NCBI RefSeq assembly: GCF_019175385.1
Contig: NC_083345.1
Span: forward strand, 44,476,098-44,540,097
Direction: 5' to 3'
Origin: Lycium barbarum
Taxonomy: Eukaryota; Streptophyta; Magnoliopsida; Solanales; Solanaceae
Length of the DNA stretch: 64,000 bases
Part shown: piece after piece, positions 11,518 to 22,938 of the stretch
Numbering within the stretch: the first letter of the stretch is position 1
How the letters are laid out: every line of letters starts with the position of its first letter
Position numbers and translations under genes: made by a program
Notes under the pieces: generated by a model
The model's database searches: none
Seen by the model: only the letters and a program-made list of their open reading frames with translations
Told to the model about the DNA's origin: nothing

Positions 11518-11868
11518 GATTTTTTTTAAAATGTGTCTCACATAACGGACATTAGTTGTGTGAGGCTCTTTGTTATGAGACAAAAAAGTGAATTCAAAAT
11601 TTGTGGACCCAAAAGTGTAAGATGTGGGTCCAATTTTTTATCTCACAAAAAGAACCTCACACATAGTAAAACTTTTCAGGAGGAAATTTTTTAAAATGTG
11701 CCTCACATAACTGACATTAGTTGTGTGAGACTCTTTGTTGTGAGACAAAAAAGTGAATTCAAAATTTGTGGACCCAAAAATGTAAGATGTGGGTCCAATT
11801 TTTTATCTCACAAAAAAAACCTCACACAACTAATGTCAGTTGTGTGAGGCACATAGTAAAACTTTTCT
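11518..11868. mobile_element. Tandem-dimer Mutator-like MITE with 9-bp target duplication
   Basis: Two head-to-tail copies of a foldback unit (about 11518-11677 and 11682-11868). Unit 2 has inverted ends about 45 bp long, around TGCCTCACA...AACTGACATTAGTTGTG. Unit 1 lacks the inner part of its right end. The whole dimer is flanked by TTGTAGGAG (11509-11517 and 11869-11877); 9-bp duplications are typical of Mutator-like elements. Confidence 0.8.
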
Positions 11869-12063
11869 TTGTAGGAGCATGATACAATTGGTAGTGTATT
11901 TAAAAATAAAACATAAAAATTGAGGAGACTACTTGACAAGACTGTACCCTGCTAGATAGGTCATATCTTTAGCAATAATTTGAGTGTTTGTTATTTACTT
12001 CAAGCAATTTCTTAATGTGTATGCACTTTGGACAAACATTAATTAAAGGATATAAAAGATGTG

Positions 12064-12876
12064 TGATAGAACATACGAGTCCACCAAATAATATAAAGAA
12101 CCAAGTTCTATATATGTTCCCTTAAGTAGGACAGAAAGTAAACAACACAGGATATTTTCGTGGAGAACTCTTTGCTCAACGGATTAAAAAGCAAGACCCA
12201 CTGCAGTAGGATTTGCTCAAATTTCACTATAAACGAGCAACTTCATATTACAACTTATTGTAACGTAGGAATTAAACTCTTAGTCTCCCCCCCCCCCCCC
12301 CCCCCAATAATAACTTTATTGCAATACCTTTACAATAACTCTATTGCAAAGAGTACACCTTGACTAACTCTAGCCAAGTGAACAACTCAGAAAGGTTGAA
12401 AAACTGTCCTACTATGACACTTTTTGAAAGTAGTGTAGGAATACAAGATAAAGAGAAAAAGACAAAGACTCAATAAACTAAGGACTTAAGACATTTTCAG
12501 TGATTGGGAACTAGTCTTTCTGTTCATTGCAACTTTGTTCTTAAGAGCACTTTGAGGTGCGGCGGCTACCACTTGAGATGAGAGTGAATTTTCTAATTTG
12601 CAAGTGATAGGCTTTCACTTGTAACATGTAGTTTATCTAGGTGGATCAAGTGTTGCTATGAAAGGGACATTTCATTGTCCACTAGAAAACTACAGCTGTG
12701 CTTTTGCATTGCTGTTAGGACAACTATCAGTCGGTAGAGTGTCAACAGCTTTACAGCTGTAAAGTTGACCCTGCAACGGCTAGAGAACCTGATCCCATCT
12801 CATTATTCTAAAAGCATATTTGGTTCCTTAAACACGTTTGTTAAATCATCAAAACACAAAATAGCATAACTTATCA
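12064..12876 (-). repeat. 3' LTR of the SIRE-like copia element
   Basis: 813 bp, aligned with 22939-23729. It differs from its partner by many substitutions and by a run of 19 C at 12287-12305, where the other LTR has only CCCTTCCCC. The TATA-box region seen in the other LTR is mutated here (TTTATCTA at about 12632). Confidence 0.9.
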
Positions 12877-12890
12877 ATTTTTCCCTTTTT
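12877..12890 (-). other. Polypurine tract of the copia element
   Basis: Minus strand AAAAAGGGAAAAAT directly precedes the 3' LTR. It is the expected plus-strand priming site and fits the AAAAAGGG-type tracts of SIRE-like elements. Confidence 0.7.
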
Positions 12891-13198
12891 GATGACGACA
12901 AACCCACAGTTGATATTCCCACCGAGAACCAGATGCCTACTTGTTCCCCCTGAGAATCAGACCTATATTTCAACATAACAACATATCAACAACAACATTT
13001 CAGCCTCGTATCATCCTTTAATTTACCCCCTCATTTAGTTCCTCCTTTTGGCATCATTGAAAAGAATAAGATAGTAGAATGAGCAAACACAGAGACAGTA
13101 ACATTAACTCATGGCCATTGGGGAAACACTAACATGAGTAATAAAAAAACAAATAAGTTAAATATCATTGCCTAAAACAAAAAGAATGCCCAATTCAA
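12891..13198. other. 3' untranslated part of the copia element
   Basis: No ORF with recognizable homology. It lies between the extra 3' ORF and the polypurine tract. Confidence 0.55.
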
Positions 13199-15782
13199 TT
13201 ACAGAAAAAGCATAGCAGTTCCAGAAGTACTGATAATTAAACAACAATTAATACCACAATCATTAACAATTGATTCAAAAGGGTTAGAGAAGCAGGGGAC
13301 TTTAGTAGCAGGACATAGAAAGGAGGGAAATGGAAGGCTAAGAGGATGGATCAGTTTGAAAAGCTTATCAATCCTTTCATTCGCAGCTCGCTGGTCATGG
13401 ACCTGTTGTCCAGTCAGTTCCTCCACCTTTGCCTTCAGTTTGTTCACTTCAACTTTTAGCTGAGCGTTTTCTTCTTTCAGCTGCCCAATGGCACCTGGTT
13501 CCTCTCCTCCCAGAGCATATTTCTGAAGCTCTGTCTTCAGGATTGCATTTTCAGCCTCTAGTTTGTTAATCTCCTCAGTTGCCCTTTCCTGGGCATCAAT
13601 CAGACTTGAGATTGTTGAGCTCCTGCCAACCCGTCCTTTCTTGGGCACACATTCACACTCCTCAAGAGTACCCTGAGTGAACATTGGTCCCCATTGTCAT
13701 TTTTCCAACCTTTATTTTAAAATTCTCAAACCCTTTGGAGAGAAAGAGGCCATAGGCCAGTCCATGCCTGCCATCCTTAATAGTGATCACCTTTGTTATG
13801 TGCTCTATCATCAGAGCATGCAAGCTAATTAGGGTGAAGGTGGCCAATGCTTTAATGAGATATAGGTCGGGGGTGGCAGCCATCGACCTCTTTTCAGCAC
13901 GGGGCAATTCGAAGAGGAGCTGGTACTCAGGATTGATATGTTCCTTGTATACCCGTTCCCCTGAGATGGTTCCCTCCTACTTTGAAATGAGGTTCAAGAA
14001 CTCCACTGAGGCTGATCTTTGTTTAACTGTCTTCAAACCTTCAGTGGGAACCCCAAGGATTTCTCAAGTTTCGCTTCATCCAGGCTGAAGTCTATATCAT
14101 TCACATTTGCAAATAAGGATTCATCAGTGACAATAAAGTTGGTGTACTACTGGACAATTTTATCTTCAAACAACTCCATTTCTACCATGTCCAGAAGCTC
14201 CCTCATCCTAGATTTCTCAGCTATTTCAGGATCAAACACTCTGCCATTCAGAACTTTTTGAGTTTTCAACATTTTTTTCTTTCCCATTCAATCATTTCTG
14301 TTTTCTGTTTCTTTGGTGAGAAACCAGATTCCTCATCTTCAGCACTTGTCTTTCTCTTCTTGAGAGGGTAGGATTTTTCTTTCTTTTCCTCAACAACTTC
14401 AATATCAACACCAGGTTCTTTTGTAGTAACCACTGCTGACTTACCTTTTCTCAACTTTTTTTTCTTAGAGCTCTTCCTCTCGAGTGGAGTTTTTCTCCTC
14501 TTCTTCACCCACTTCTACCACATCAACTGAGGGCATCTCATCCTCATCTACCAACGACCATTTGACTATACGTCTCCTTTTCTTTAAGGAGCTTTTCTCC
14601 TTGTTTACTTTTAGTGTAGAATCTAATTGGGCTTTTAATTTTTGCCTAGTGGTTGGCCCCTTCTTGGCAACATGCTTTTGCCTAGTCATTCTACCTTTTG
14701 GTGAGGACTCAACTCTTCTATTGAAAATAAGGTTCAGGGCTAATTCATCATCATCTTCCTTAGAGGGACTAATAGTAATAGGTTCCTTGACTGTAGGGAG
14801 GTCTACTAGGGGTACAGTAATGGTTGACACACGTTGGGGGTTGGTATCTAGGTCAGCTCTTGAGGAAGCTGGTGTCCTATCCCACACAGGGGCAGTTTTA
14901 AACACAGGGGACTTAGATTCCTCCTGGGTTAAGGGACCTGTTCCCTCACCAGTTTCCCCTTCTTTTAGTTTATCCACATATTCCCCTTGAGTGGAGACAT
15001 ATGTTTCTTCACCTGTTTTCCTCTTGTTCAATTTATCAACAGATTCCCCATGGATGGAGGCACCTGTTCCTTCACTGACTCCCCCTCCTTTCAATTTGTC
15101 AATGGCTTCTATGAACCCAGACAAAATTTTAGCAGCCTCCCTTTCCAAAATACTACCCCTCCCATTTTCTCCCTCATTGAGACTTCCATCAAATAGATGG
15201 TCGATAGAGAACTTAGAATGTCCTTTGTCAGACACATCATGCTTTTTACTAACTAGGGAAGTAGTATTTCCTTGTCCATGAAAAGTTTCATTAACTCTTT
15301 TTGTCCCTATCCAGTAGCACCAGAGGAACTGGGTTGTACACCTTCTTCACCCATTTTGACATTACTAACTATGTTTCAACCGAAATTTCCTTTTGACTCA
15401 TCAGTTCAGGATCCTCATCATTTTCTTCGAGTTCGACTGTGTCACCCATCAACTGCGACATGGAGACTATCTGTACACTATCATTTAATGGGAATTGCTC
15501 TTCATGAGCGGTGAATAGTGGATTAGGCACAAATTTCTTTGGTTTTTGATTTTTTCGACTTCGAGGAGGAACAGAAGAAAGAGGTTTCATGGGTGAAACT
15601 GGAGTGGATATTGGAGATTTTGGCGGTGAAGCTTGCAGATTTGGTTTAGATAGGCTTGGAGATTTTGGAGACGAGACAGAGTGGTTTGGTTTAGAAGGGG
15701 TTGGAGAGGTTGATTCTGAGTGACACATGCTTGAATTTTGGATGAAAATGCAAAGGAAGGTGATGGTTTAACAATCATGTTT
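13199..15782 (-). pseudogene. Decayed extra 3' ORF (SIRE-type 'env-like'/Transposase_32-like region)
   Basis: Pieces in several frames, in element order: a Ser/Pro-rich start (15778-15369; repeated SPKSP-like units); an acidic and Lys-rich middle (15235-14266) with repeated EGTG...VDKL units and nuclear-signal-like KKRRR and KKKLRK tracts; a globular part (14261-13685: VLNGRVFDPE..., FIVTDESLFANVNDIDFSLDEAKL...) resembling the domain called 'putative plant transposon protein'; and a coiled coil (13684-13199: INKLEAENAILKTELQKYA...LKEENAQLKVEVNKLKAKVEEL). Known SIRE elements carry an extra 3' ORF with a coiled-coil end, sometimes called env-like. Frame breaks and stops make it nonfunctional. 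I see no clear membrane segment. Confidence 0.72.
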
Positions 15783-15820
15783 GAACAGGGGCCCAGAAAG
15801 GTGTTTAGAGCTTTGGTTTT

Positions 15821-15842
15821 AGAGAGAGAGAGAGAGAGAGAA
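15821..15842. repeat. (GA)n microsatellite
   Basis: About 10 GA units just upstream (element direction) of the extra 3' ORF. Confidence 0.85.
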
Positions 15843-16315
15843 GATTTTGTATTTTGGGAGTAAAGTGAAATGGCGGTTAAGTGATTTGATATAAGTAAAA
15901 GGAGAAGGAACCGATTCTGATTGGGTATGAGATGAAAGGTTGTGAGTTACACCTGGTCCTCGTTTCTCGGACCGGTTAAGAAGAATTATGACAATTAGGA
16001 TAGAATCTAGGAGTTATAGGTGGGAAACATTTTAATGACATAGCACTTTAGGCAGTTTAAACACATAAGTACTTGATGAAACTACTAACCTGAGTCACAG
16101 AAACCAGGTTTCTTGACAATATTTTGAAAAAGATGGCAAAATCTCTAAAGAATGCAATATTACTCATCCTTATATTTCCTTGAGATTGCCATGCGTGCAT
16201 ACCTGTAACAGTATAGAACTGAGTTAGATGTCACCAAAAAGTATTTTCAGTATGTACTTATCCTCTAAACATAGCCAATCATTGAGAGATCTTGTGGGGG
16301 AAAAATTAGTTAATC

Positions 16316-17760
16316 TTGATCAACCCCAGCTCCAACCAATTTATTTCAAAGTGTTCCTTGCTCAGTGCTTTGGTGAAGATGTCTGCTACCTGGTCCTCTA
16401 TTTTGCAAAACTTCATACAGATCAAACCCTTCTCAACATTATCCCTAAAAAATGATCCTGACATCAATGTGTTTGGTTATTTTGTGTTGTACTGGATTCT
16501 TTGCCATATTGAGTGCACTTGTATTGTCACACAACAAGGTCACACAATCTGTAAACACACCAAATCCTCAAGTTGTTGTTTGATCCAAAACAATTGAGCA
16601 CAACAAGAGGCAATAACTACATATTCAGCTTGTGAAGTAGAAAGAGCCACTGGATTTTGCTTCTTTGTCCCCCATGAGATCAAGCATGATGAACCATTCC
16701 AGAGGTGGTTTTTATATCCACCAGATATCCAGCATAATCAGCATAACCAACCAAATCAAAATTATCTCCTGAAGGATAGAAGAGGACCAGGTCCGAAGTC
16801 CCCTTGAGATACCTCAGAATTCTTTTAACAGCCTTCAAATGAGATTCTTTTGGACTTGATTGAAATCTTGCGCACAGACTGACACTACACATAATGTCAG
16901 GTATGCTTGTAGTTAGGTAAAGTAAAGACCCAATAAATCCCCTATACCTAGTTTCATTCACAGAAAACCAATGTTCATCCATGTCCATCCTAGTAGCAGT
17001 GGCTATGGGAGTATCAGTGGTTTTAAAATTCTCCATTTCAAACCTTTTTAGCAACTCTTTGATGTACTTTTGTTGACTGATCATAGTGCCTCTTGGAGTT
17101 TGCTTGATCTGCAGCCCAAGAAATTTTTTTAACTCACCCATCATGCTTATTTCAAACTCAGTTACCATGAGCTTTGCAAACTCTTCACATAGAGAATCAT
17201 TTGTGGCACCAAAGATGATATCATCAACATACACTTTCCCAATCAACAGGTTTATGCCTCTTTTCTTCAGAATAAGGTTTGTCAATCTTCCCCCTTGTGA
17301 AGCTATTTTCAAGAAGGAATTTTGGCAATCTCTCATACCAAGCTCGAGGTGCCTGCTTTAAGCCATACAGGGCCTTGTCAAGCTTATAAACATGCTCAGG
17401 ATGCTCATAATTTTCAAAACCAAGAGGTTGCTTGACAAGGACTTCCTCTTTCAAATAACCATTTAAGAAGGAATTTTTAACATCCAATTGGAACAATTTG
17501 AATTCCATATGAGATGAAAAAACAATAAGAATTCTGATTGCTTTCATTCCTGCAACAGAAGAAAAAGTCTTCTTGATTGTAACCTTGAACCACCAACCTT
17601 GCCCTGTTTCTTGTTGTGTTCCCAAGTTCATCAAGCTTGTTGTGAAACATCCACCTAATTCCTATCACAGTTCTGTCTGAAGGTCTAGGAACCAGGTACC
17701 ACACTTTGTTCCTCTCAAAATGATGGAGTTCTTCTTGCATAGCAGTTATCTAGTCAGCAT
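16316..17760 (-). pseudogene. copia reverse transcriptase/RNase H remnant
   Basis: RT motifs in order: VWYLVPRPSDRTVIGIRWMF, NRARLVVQGYNQED, FQLDVKNSFLNGYLKEEV, LYGLKQAPRAWYERL, and the catalytic YVDDIIFGAT. Then LKKFLGLQIKQ, SLLYLTTSIPDI, LRYLKGTSDL. RNase H homology continues to about 16316 (NPVALSTSQAEYV..., DQVADIFTKALS) in shifting frames. Frames change near 17540 and 17290, and stops follow 16680. YVDD is intact, but the chain is broken. Confidence 0.9.
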
Positions 17761-18141
17761 TTTTCAATGCTTCCTTAATATTTTTGTGTTCAATTTGAGA
17801 TAGGAAGGTTGAGAAGGCAAACATGTTTCTTGCCCTAGATCTAGTTTGAATACTAGAGTCTAAGGAAGTGGTCATATTATGAAGTGGATGAGATCCCTTG
17901 TGCTTTAAGTTTGAGACTTGTACCTCAGGTTTGCCAGAGTTTTGAGGATTCGAGGGACCTGGTTCCTCTGTGGTAGCACCGCCATTTTCTTCATCAGAGG
18001 TATGACCTTCATAATTGATTTGTACAGCCTCAAGAGTACCTGATACAACATTAGCTACTCGATGCTCAACTTCATGAGGAGTAATGAAGAGGAACCAGGT
18101 TCCTATGTGCTTTTTGGGGATTTTGCACCATTTTCATTATC
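17761..18141 (-). pseudogene. Linker between integrase and RT of the copia element
   Basis: Low-complexity degenerate coding sequence, acidic on the minus strand, typical of the spacer between integrase and RT. No intact frame. Confidence 0.55.
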
Positions 18142-18858
18142 CTACTTGACTTGACTCATCAGATCGGCCTTTCCATTTGGAATTTTAATGGCATCATCAG
18201 AAACTTTTGAAAATTCTCCATCTTCTGCTTCATCATCCTGTGTGCCTTTATCACCCAAGTTATTTGATTCATCAAATATCACATACACACTTTCTTCAAT
18301 ACACTGAGTTCTCTTGTTGTAGACTTTGTAGGCCTTACTGTGTGAAGAGTAACCAAGAAAAATTCCTTCATCGCTTTTAGCCTCAAACTTGCCCAAAGCT
18401 TCCTTGCCATTGTTAAGAACAAAGCATTTGCAACTAAAAGCTCTTAGGTAAGTTAGCTTGGGTTTTTCTCTCATTGAGCAATTCATAGGGAGTTTTCTCA
18501 AGCAAGGACTTGATCATACACCTGTTTATCAAGTGATAGGCGGTATTAACAGCTTCAGCCCAAAAACTTTTTGGAACACCACTGGCTATTAACATTGTTC
18601 TAGCTATATCTTCAAGAGTTCTGTTCTTCTTCTCAACAACACCATTTTACTGAGGTGTATTTGGTGCAGAAAAGTTGTGGCTTATGCCATTTTCAACATA
18701 GAATTCATCAAACTTATCATTTTCAAACTCAGTGCCATTGTTAGATCTGATACTGACAATCTGATTCCCAAGTTTTACTTGAATTTGTTTCACAAAGGCA
18801 CCAAACTCAGTGCAAACAGAGTCATTAAGATGATAAAAGGATAAATCAGACTCCTTTT
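18142..18858 (-). pseudogene. copia integrase remnant lacking its N-terminal half
   Basis: Begins abruptly in the catalytic core. Visible blocks: FVKQIQVKLGNQIVSIRSNN (an N where the second catalytic Asp belongs), GTEFEN, HNFSAPNTPQ followed by a stop codon, VVEKKNRTLEDIARTML with the Glu region present, FWAEAVNTAYHLINRCM. Then the C-terminal block FSCKCFVLNNGKEALGKFEAKSDEGIFLGYSSHSKAYKVYN. The protease, GAG-pre-integrase zinc finger and first catalytic Asp are absent: gag-like sequence ends about 18862 and integrase core sequence starts at once, so an internal deletion has joined them. Confidence 0.82.
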
Positions 18859-18861
18859 AGT

Positions 18862-20020
18862 CCATGCAGGTAATCCATCTTTTTTTTTCGAGGACCAGGT
18901 CTCCCTGTTCTAGATCCCTTTGCAATGAATTTCTTATTTTTCTCAACGGCTTGAATTTTGGCTTAGCATGCATTTTTGTAATGACCTGTTTGACCACAGT
19001 GAGTGCGTAGCCAGTTTTCAGAAGTAGTAACATACTTGCTATGAGGATTATAGGGAGATTTGGCTTTTTGAAATCCAACATTTTTCCTACGTCGTATGCT
19101 GTTCTTATACATGGACGCAACCACATTAGAGGACCAGGTCCAATGAAGTGACTTATCAAGATCATGTTTCACCTTCTTTAAGTTCTCTTGCAGTTGTTTA
19201 TTTCTTTCAAGCTCAGTAGTGAGATTCATTTTGGCCCTTTTAAGTTCATTTTAAAGCTCAAACTGAATCTCACTATTTTTTTCTTTTCCTCTAGCAGGGG
19301 TATCTATCCATTTTTTAATCTGATTTTTTAACAAAGAGGTTTCTCTAGACACTTCATCAACCTGTTCCTTCAAATTTGTGATAGTGTCTATCATGTCATT
19401 TCTCTTTTGTTTTATTTCAAAGAATTCTTCAGTTAAACCAACATTTTCTTTTATGAGACTGTCATATGAATCAATTAACACGTTGGTTGATGACATCCAT
19501 TTTTTCTGAGAGTAATTTTTAAGTTTTCTCGAACTTCAAGAAAATTTACCTCATTTTCGCTGTCATCACCACCGTCAGATTTGGCCATGAGTGCAAATAT
19601 TGACTCATGTTTTAAAGGTCCATCTTCAACAACCATCATATAAGCTTCTCATTAATCATCTTCATCTTCAGATTCACTGGAGGAATCTCCCCAGGTAGCC
19701 AGAGCCTGATTCACCAGGTTTTCAGATGTATCTCTTCTTTTGAATTTTTCAGTCAGGAAGTAGGTTCCTTTTTACTGTTTTTTCAAAGTTGTTCTTGTAA
19801 TAGTTCTGCTCTTGGAGAGGATACTCTTTAATGAAATGTCCATGTTTTCCACATTTGTGACAACAATCATTTTCTTTAGGATTCTTGCTTGAGTTTCCTT
19901 TCTTTTGGAATCCACCATTCTTCCGAACCATCTTTTGAAACATTCGAGTAAGGTAAGCCATGTCAGACTAATCATCACTAGAGTCACTTTTAGGAGCAGC
20001 CTTGAGAACCACGTTGTTCT
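18862..20020 (-). pseudogene. copia gag, C-terminal part with two zinc knuckles
   Basis: The right edge is the solo-LTR insertion. First knuckle CHKCGKHGHFIKEY lacks its last Cys (Tyr instead). A coiled-coil-like stretch follows (19496-19251, LIKENVGLTEEFFEIKQ...), then a second knuckle around HCGQTGHYKNAC with an altered first Cys. Several frame changes and stops. It pairs with the N-terminal gag part at 22205-22910. Confidence 0.8.
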
Positions 20021-20239
20021 CTTTCTATTACACCTCCCGTTTTCGTCGCAAGCTGGGGACTTAAGGAACTGGCAGAAATCAGTCCCCTTCGACAGACCGT
20101 CGACGTGTCGAAGATGGCGTCAACCCATGCCATTGACATGCCACTGTCTCTGAATCTCAGGTGGAGCAGGGACGGTGCAAGTCGACGGACCGTCGACCTG
20201 CTCGTCGACCCGCTACCGCTGGGGCTGTTTTGCTTTACC

Positions 20240-20249
20240 TATATATATG
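20240..20249 (+). promoter_or_regulatory. Possible TATA box of the solo LTR
   Basis: CTATATATATGG about 215 bases from the LTR start, the usual place for an LTR core promoter on this strand. No activity can be inferred. Confidence 0.45.
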
Positions 20250-21268
20250 GAGCCCTCACATTTTATTTCATTATCTTCCACCCCCTAACCAGAGAAATCC
20301 CTAGAATATTTCCTCTCTACTATTCCCATCATATTAGTGGAGATTTGGTAAGATCCAATCCCGTAAACCCGAGCTTGTGAAGAAGAAGGTTGTTCCTAGG
20401 GTTTCATTAAAGTTGTGAAGCTTGGGAAGTTAGAGTTGAAGTTGCTCCTTGGAATCTTAGACCTCTCAAGTATGTAAATGATTTCTACCTTTGTACTTAA
20501 GTTAATTACTAAGAGTTTTAGTGTTTTTAAGTAAAGAGAAGATACTTATGAAAGTGGTAAGTTGATGAATGGTAAGATGGTGATTTAGGGCTGTTTTAAG
20601 AGATGATTGGGAATGGATTTGATTATATCTTGATATGTAAGTGTTGTCATTATTGTTGTTGATATTGTGGTTGATGTTGGATTGAATTGGAAGTTGAAGG
20701 ATTGTTAAGTTTACAAGGGAAATGTTGTCGACAATTCCTTAAGTTCTTTTTGTATTTAAAATGGTTAGTAAATAAGGTAAATAGTCTAATTAAGGACTAT
20801 GTTATCTTGATTGTAGACTTACGAGTTCGAGAAGTAGAAGTTGGGCGATTAGATACACTTCAAGGTATGTTAAGGCTATTCCTTCTTCATTTAGGCATGA
20901 TCCTATGTTATGAGCCAACAAGCGATTGAACGAGCTTCCATATTACTCTACTCTTAGGAGTACTAGGAGTACGTCAGTCTTTGATGTTCCTATACCCCGT
21001 ATGATTGTTCCTTCTGTTCATGGGTCTTGAGATTACTTATGTTGATGATATTGGCTCAAAGGTTGTCTATCGGAGGTAATATGACCTTATGTCACTCCGA
21101 GCGTTCTATGTATACATTTCAGTTGTGCATTGCATTCATATACATATGTATATTTACCCATGACCAGAAGGCATTATATACGCGTGTATTATATGTATAT
21201 GGGGTATGGGGAAAGGGATAGGCGTTATATACGCATTACTACCTGATCAGCTGGTGTACCTTGATGAT

Positions 21269-21432
21269 GATATATGGATCGGGCTGTACGTTCCTAGGCA
21301 TTATTATATGATATATGGATCGGGCCGTACGTTCCTAGGCATTATTATATGATATATGGATCGGGTCGTACGTTCCTCGGCGCTATTATATGGGATATGG
21401 ATCGGGTTGAACATTCCTCAGCACTATGGCCT
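21269..21432 (+). repeat. 41-bp tandem repeat in the solo LTR (about 4 copies)
   Basis: Units start at 21269, 21310, 21351 and about 21392; the core is ATATGGATCGGGYYGTACGT followed by TCCTMGGC. The last copy is more diverged. No coding potential. Confidence 0.88.
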
Positions 21433-22204
21433 ATATTTATGTATATGAGCATGATTATCATTGAGAGCATGCATATTATACGCCTACAGAGGCATAGTCC
21501 GTTATACAGATTTATCTAAATACTTACAAATACTCGTTCATACAAATGCATGCAAAGTTGTATAGATATGATCAGATATTAGTCATACCTATGCAGTCAG
21601 ATAGTCATTTCATCTTATGAGTTTCAGATTTCATTCATGATTCTTATTTATACGTTACTCTTATGCTTTACATACTCAGTACATTATCCGTACTGACTCC
21701 CCTATTGCTCGGGGGGCTATGTTCATGCCCACAGGTTCAGGTAGACAGACAGGCGGTCCATCTTAGTAGGACCTCTATCCAGCAGTGGTTAGTGCGCTCC
21801 ATTTGATCCGGAGCTGCAGTCTATTTTGATATGTTATTCTTTTGAGATGTATATGTATATAGGTATGCCGGGGCCCTGTCCCGTCCTTTCTACAACTTTT
21901 ATTCCAGTAAAGGTCTGTAGACAATTGTATGTATTTTTCAGATGATGTAGCCTTGTCGGCTTCTATTATTTTGTGTACAGTATATGTAGCGGCCTAGCTG
22001 GTTTGCACTGTTCTTTCAGCATGTATATGTATATACAGATTGTACCGAGGTTATGATGTCACCCCTTCATGAGGCAGTATGAGATCAGTTTAAGTCACTT
22101 ATGGGCCCTTGATGTTAGTATGGTTCAGATATGTGTATAGGGGTGTTTGGTTACTAGAGTTCAGACACTCGTCACGACTCATTGGTTTGGGTCATGACAC
22201 TTTC

Positions 22205-22910
22205 TTTGGCTCCTTCCTTTCCAAATCTTGTTGTCGTTTAACTCATAGGTTTTAAGATATCCAATGAGCTTATCGATGGTCAGTGTTTGCAAGCCCTTGC
22301 TTCAGAGATAGCATTAAATTTGCTTTCTCAAGAACTAGGCCGTACACTAAGTATTTTACGTACAAGTTTATTTGTTGGCATGATTTCACCAAGGGAATGG
22401 AGTTCATTATTTATGGAGGTGAACCTGGTATGCATGTCCTGAATGGACTCACCATCTTTAATCTTAAAAAGTTCATACTCTGTGGGTAAGCATGTCTATT
22501 TTGGACTGTTTTACCTGACTTGTTCCCTCATGAGCAGTTTGAAGAGCTTCCCAGATTTTCTTTACAGTTTCACATGATAAGATGTGATTGTACTCATCAG
22601 GTCCAATACCGCAAACAAGAATTTTCTTTGCTTTGAAATTCTTTTCTACTGCCTTTCCTCAGCCTCATCATACTCCTTCCTTGTCTTTGGATCTATTATG
22701 AAACCAGCTAGATTTGTCTTCATAGGAATATGAGGACCATCACAGATGATGTTCCATAGCTCAGAGTCCTCAGCCATGATGAAGTCATGCATCCTTGCCT
22801 TCCACCACCCATAATACTTTCCATTGAATATTGGTGGTCTTGTGATAGATTGTCCTTCCTCTAGGTTTGGTGGAGTAACCGTGAGAAAGATCTTTTCTAG
22901 GTGTTAACCT
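22205..22910 (-). pseudogene. copia gag, N-terminal part (UBN2-like)
   Basis: Typical gag blocks in broken frames: PPIFNGKYYGWWKARMHDFI, a region around SELWNIICDGP, KRKEYDEAEER-like and KNFKAKKIL-like segments, GPDEYNHILSCETVK, IWEALQTAHEGTSQVKQSK, FTSINNELHSLGEIMPTNKLV, and ALTIDKLIGYL-like sequence. It ends exactly at the CTTTC target duplication. At least two stops or shifts; no clear start ATG remains. Confidence 0.8.
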
Positions 22911-22924
22911 TTTAGAAAGAACTT

Positions 22925-22937
22925 GCTCTGATATCAA
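22925..22937 (-). other. Primer binding site of the copia element
   Basis: Minus strand TTGATATCAGAGC lies next to the 5' LTR. It differs by one base from TGGTATCAGAGC, the standard site for initiator tRNA-Met. Confidence 0.8.
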
Positions 22938-22938
22938 T

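Larger units (their letters stand above)
20026..22199 (+). mobile_element. Solo LTR of a gypsy-type element, inserted in copia gag
   Basis: 2174 bp flanked by a perfect 5-bp duplication, CTTTC (20021-20025, 22200-22204). It starts TATTACACCTCCCG, consistent with a TGTTACACC start with one change, and ends GGGTCATGACA. No gag, pol, primer site or second LTR is present, so it looks like the product of LTR-LTR recombination. Its end sequences and internal 41-bp repeats resemble long gypsy LTRs common in Solanaceae; the lineage is not determined. Confidence 0.87.

Noticed and set aside
14484..14990. 168-codon + strand frame
   Set aside because: Reverse complement of the Lys/Glu-rich 3' ORF of the copia element; the Ser/Thr-rich product is a shadow.
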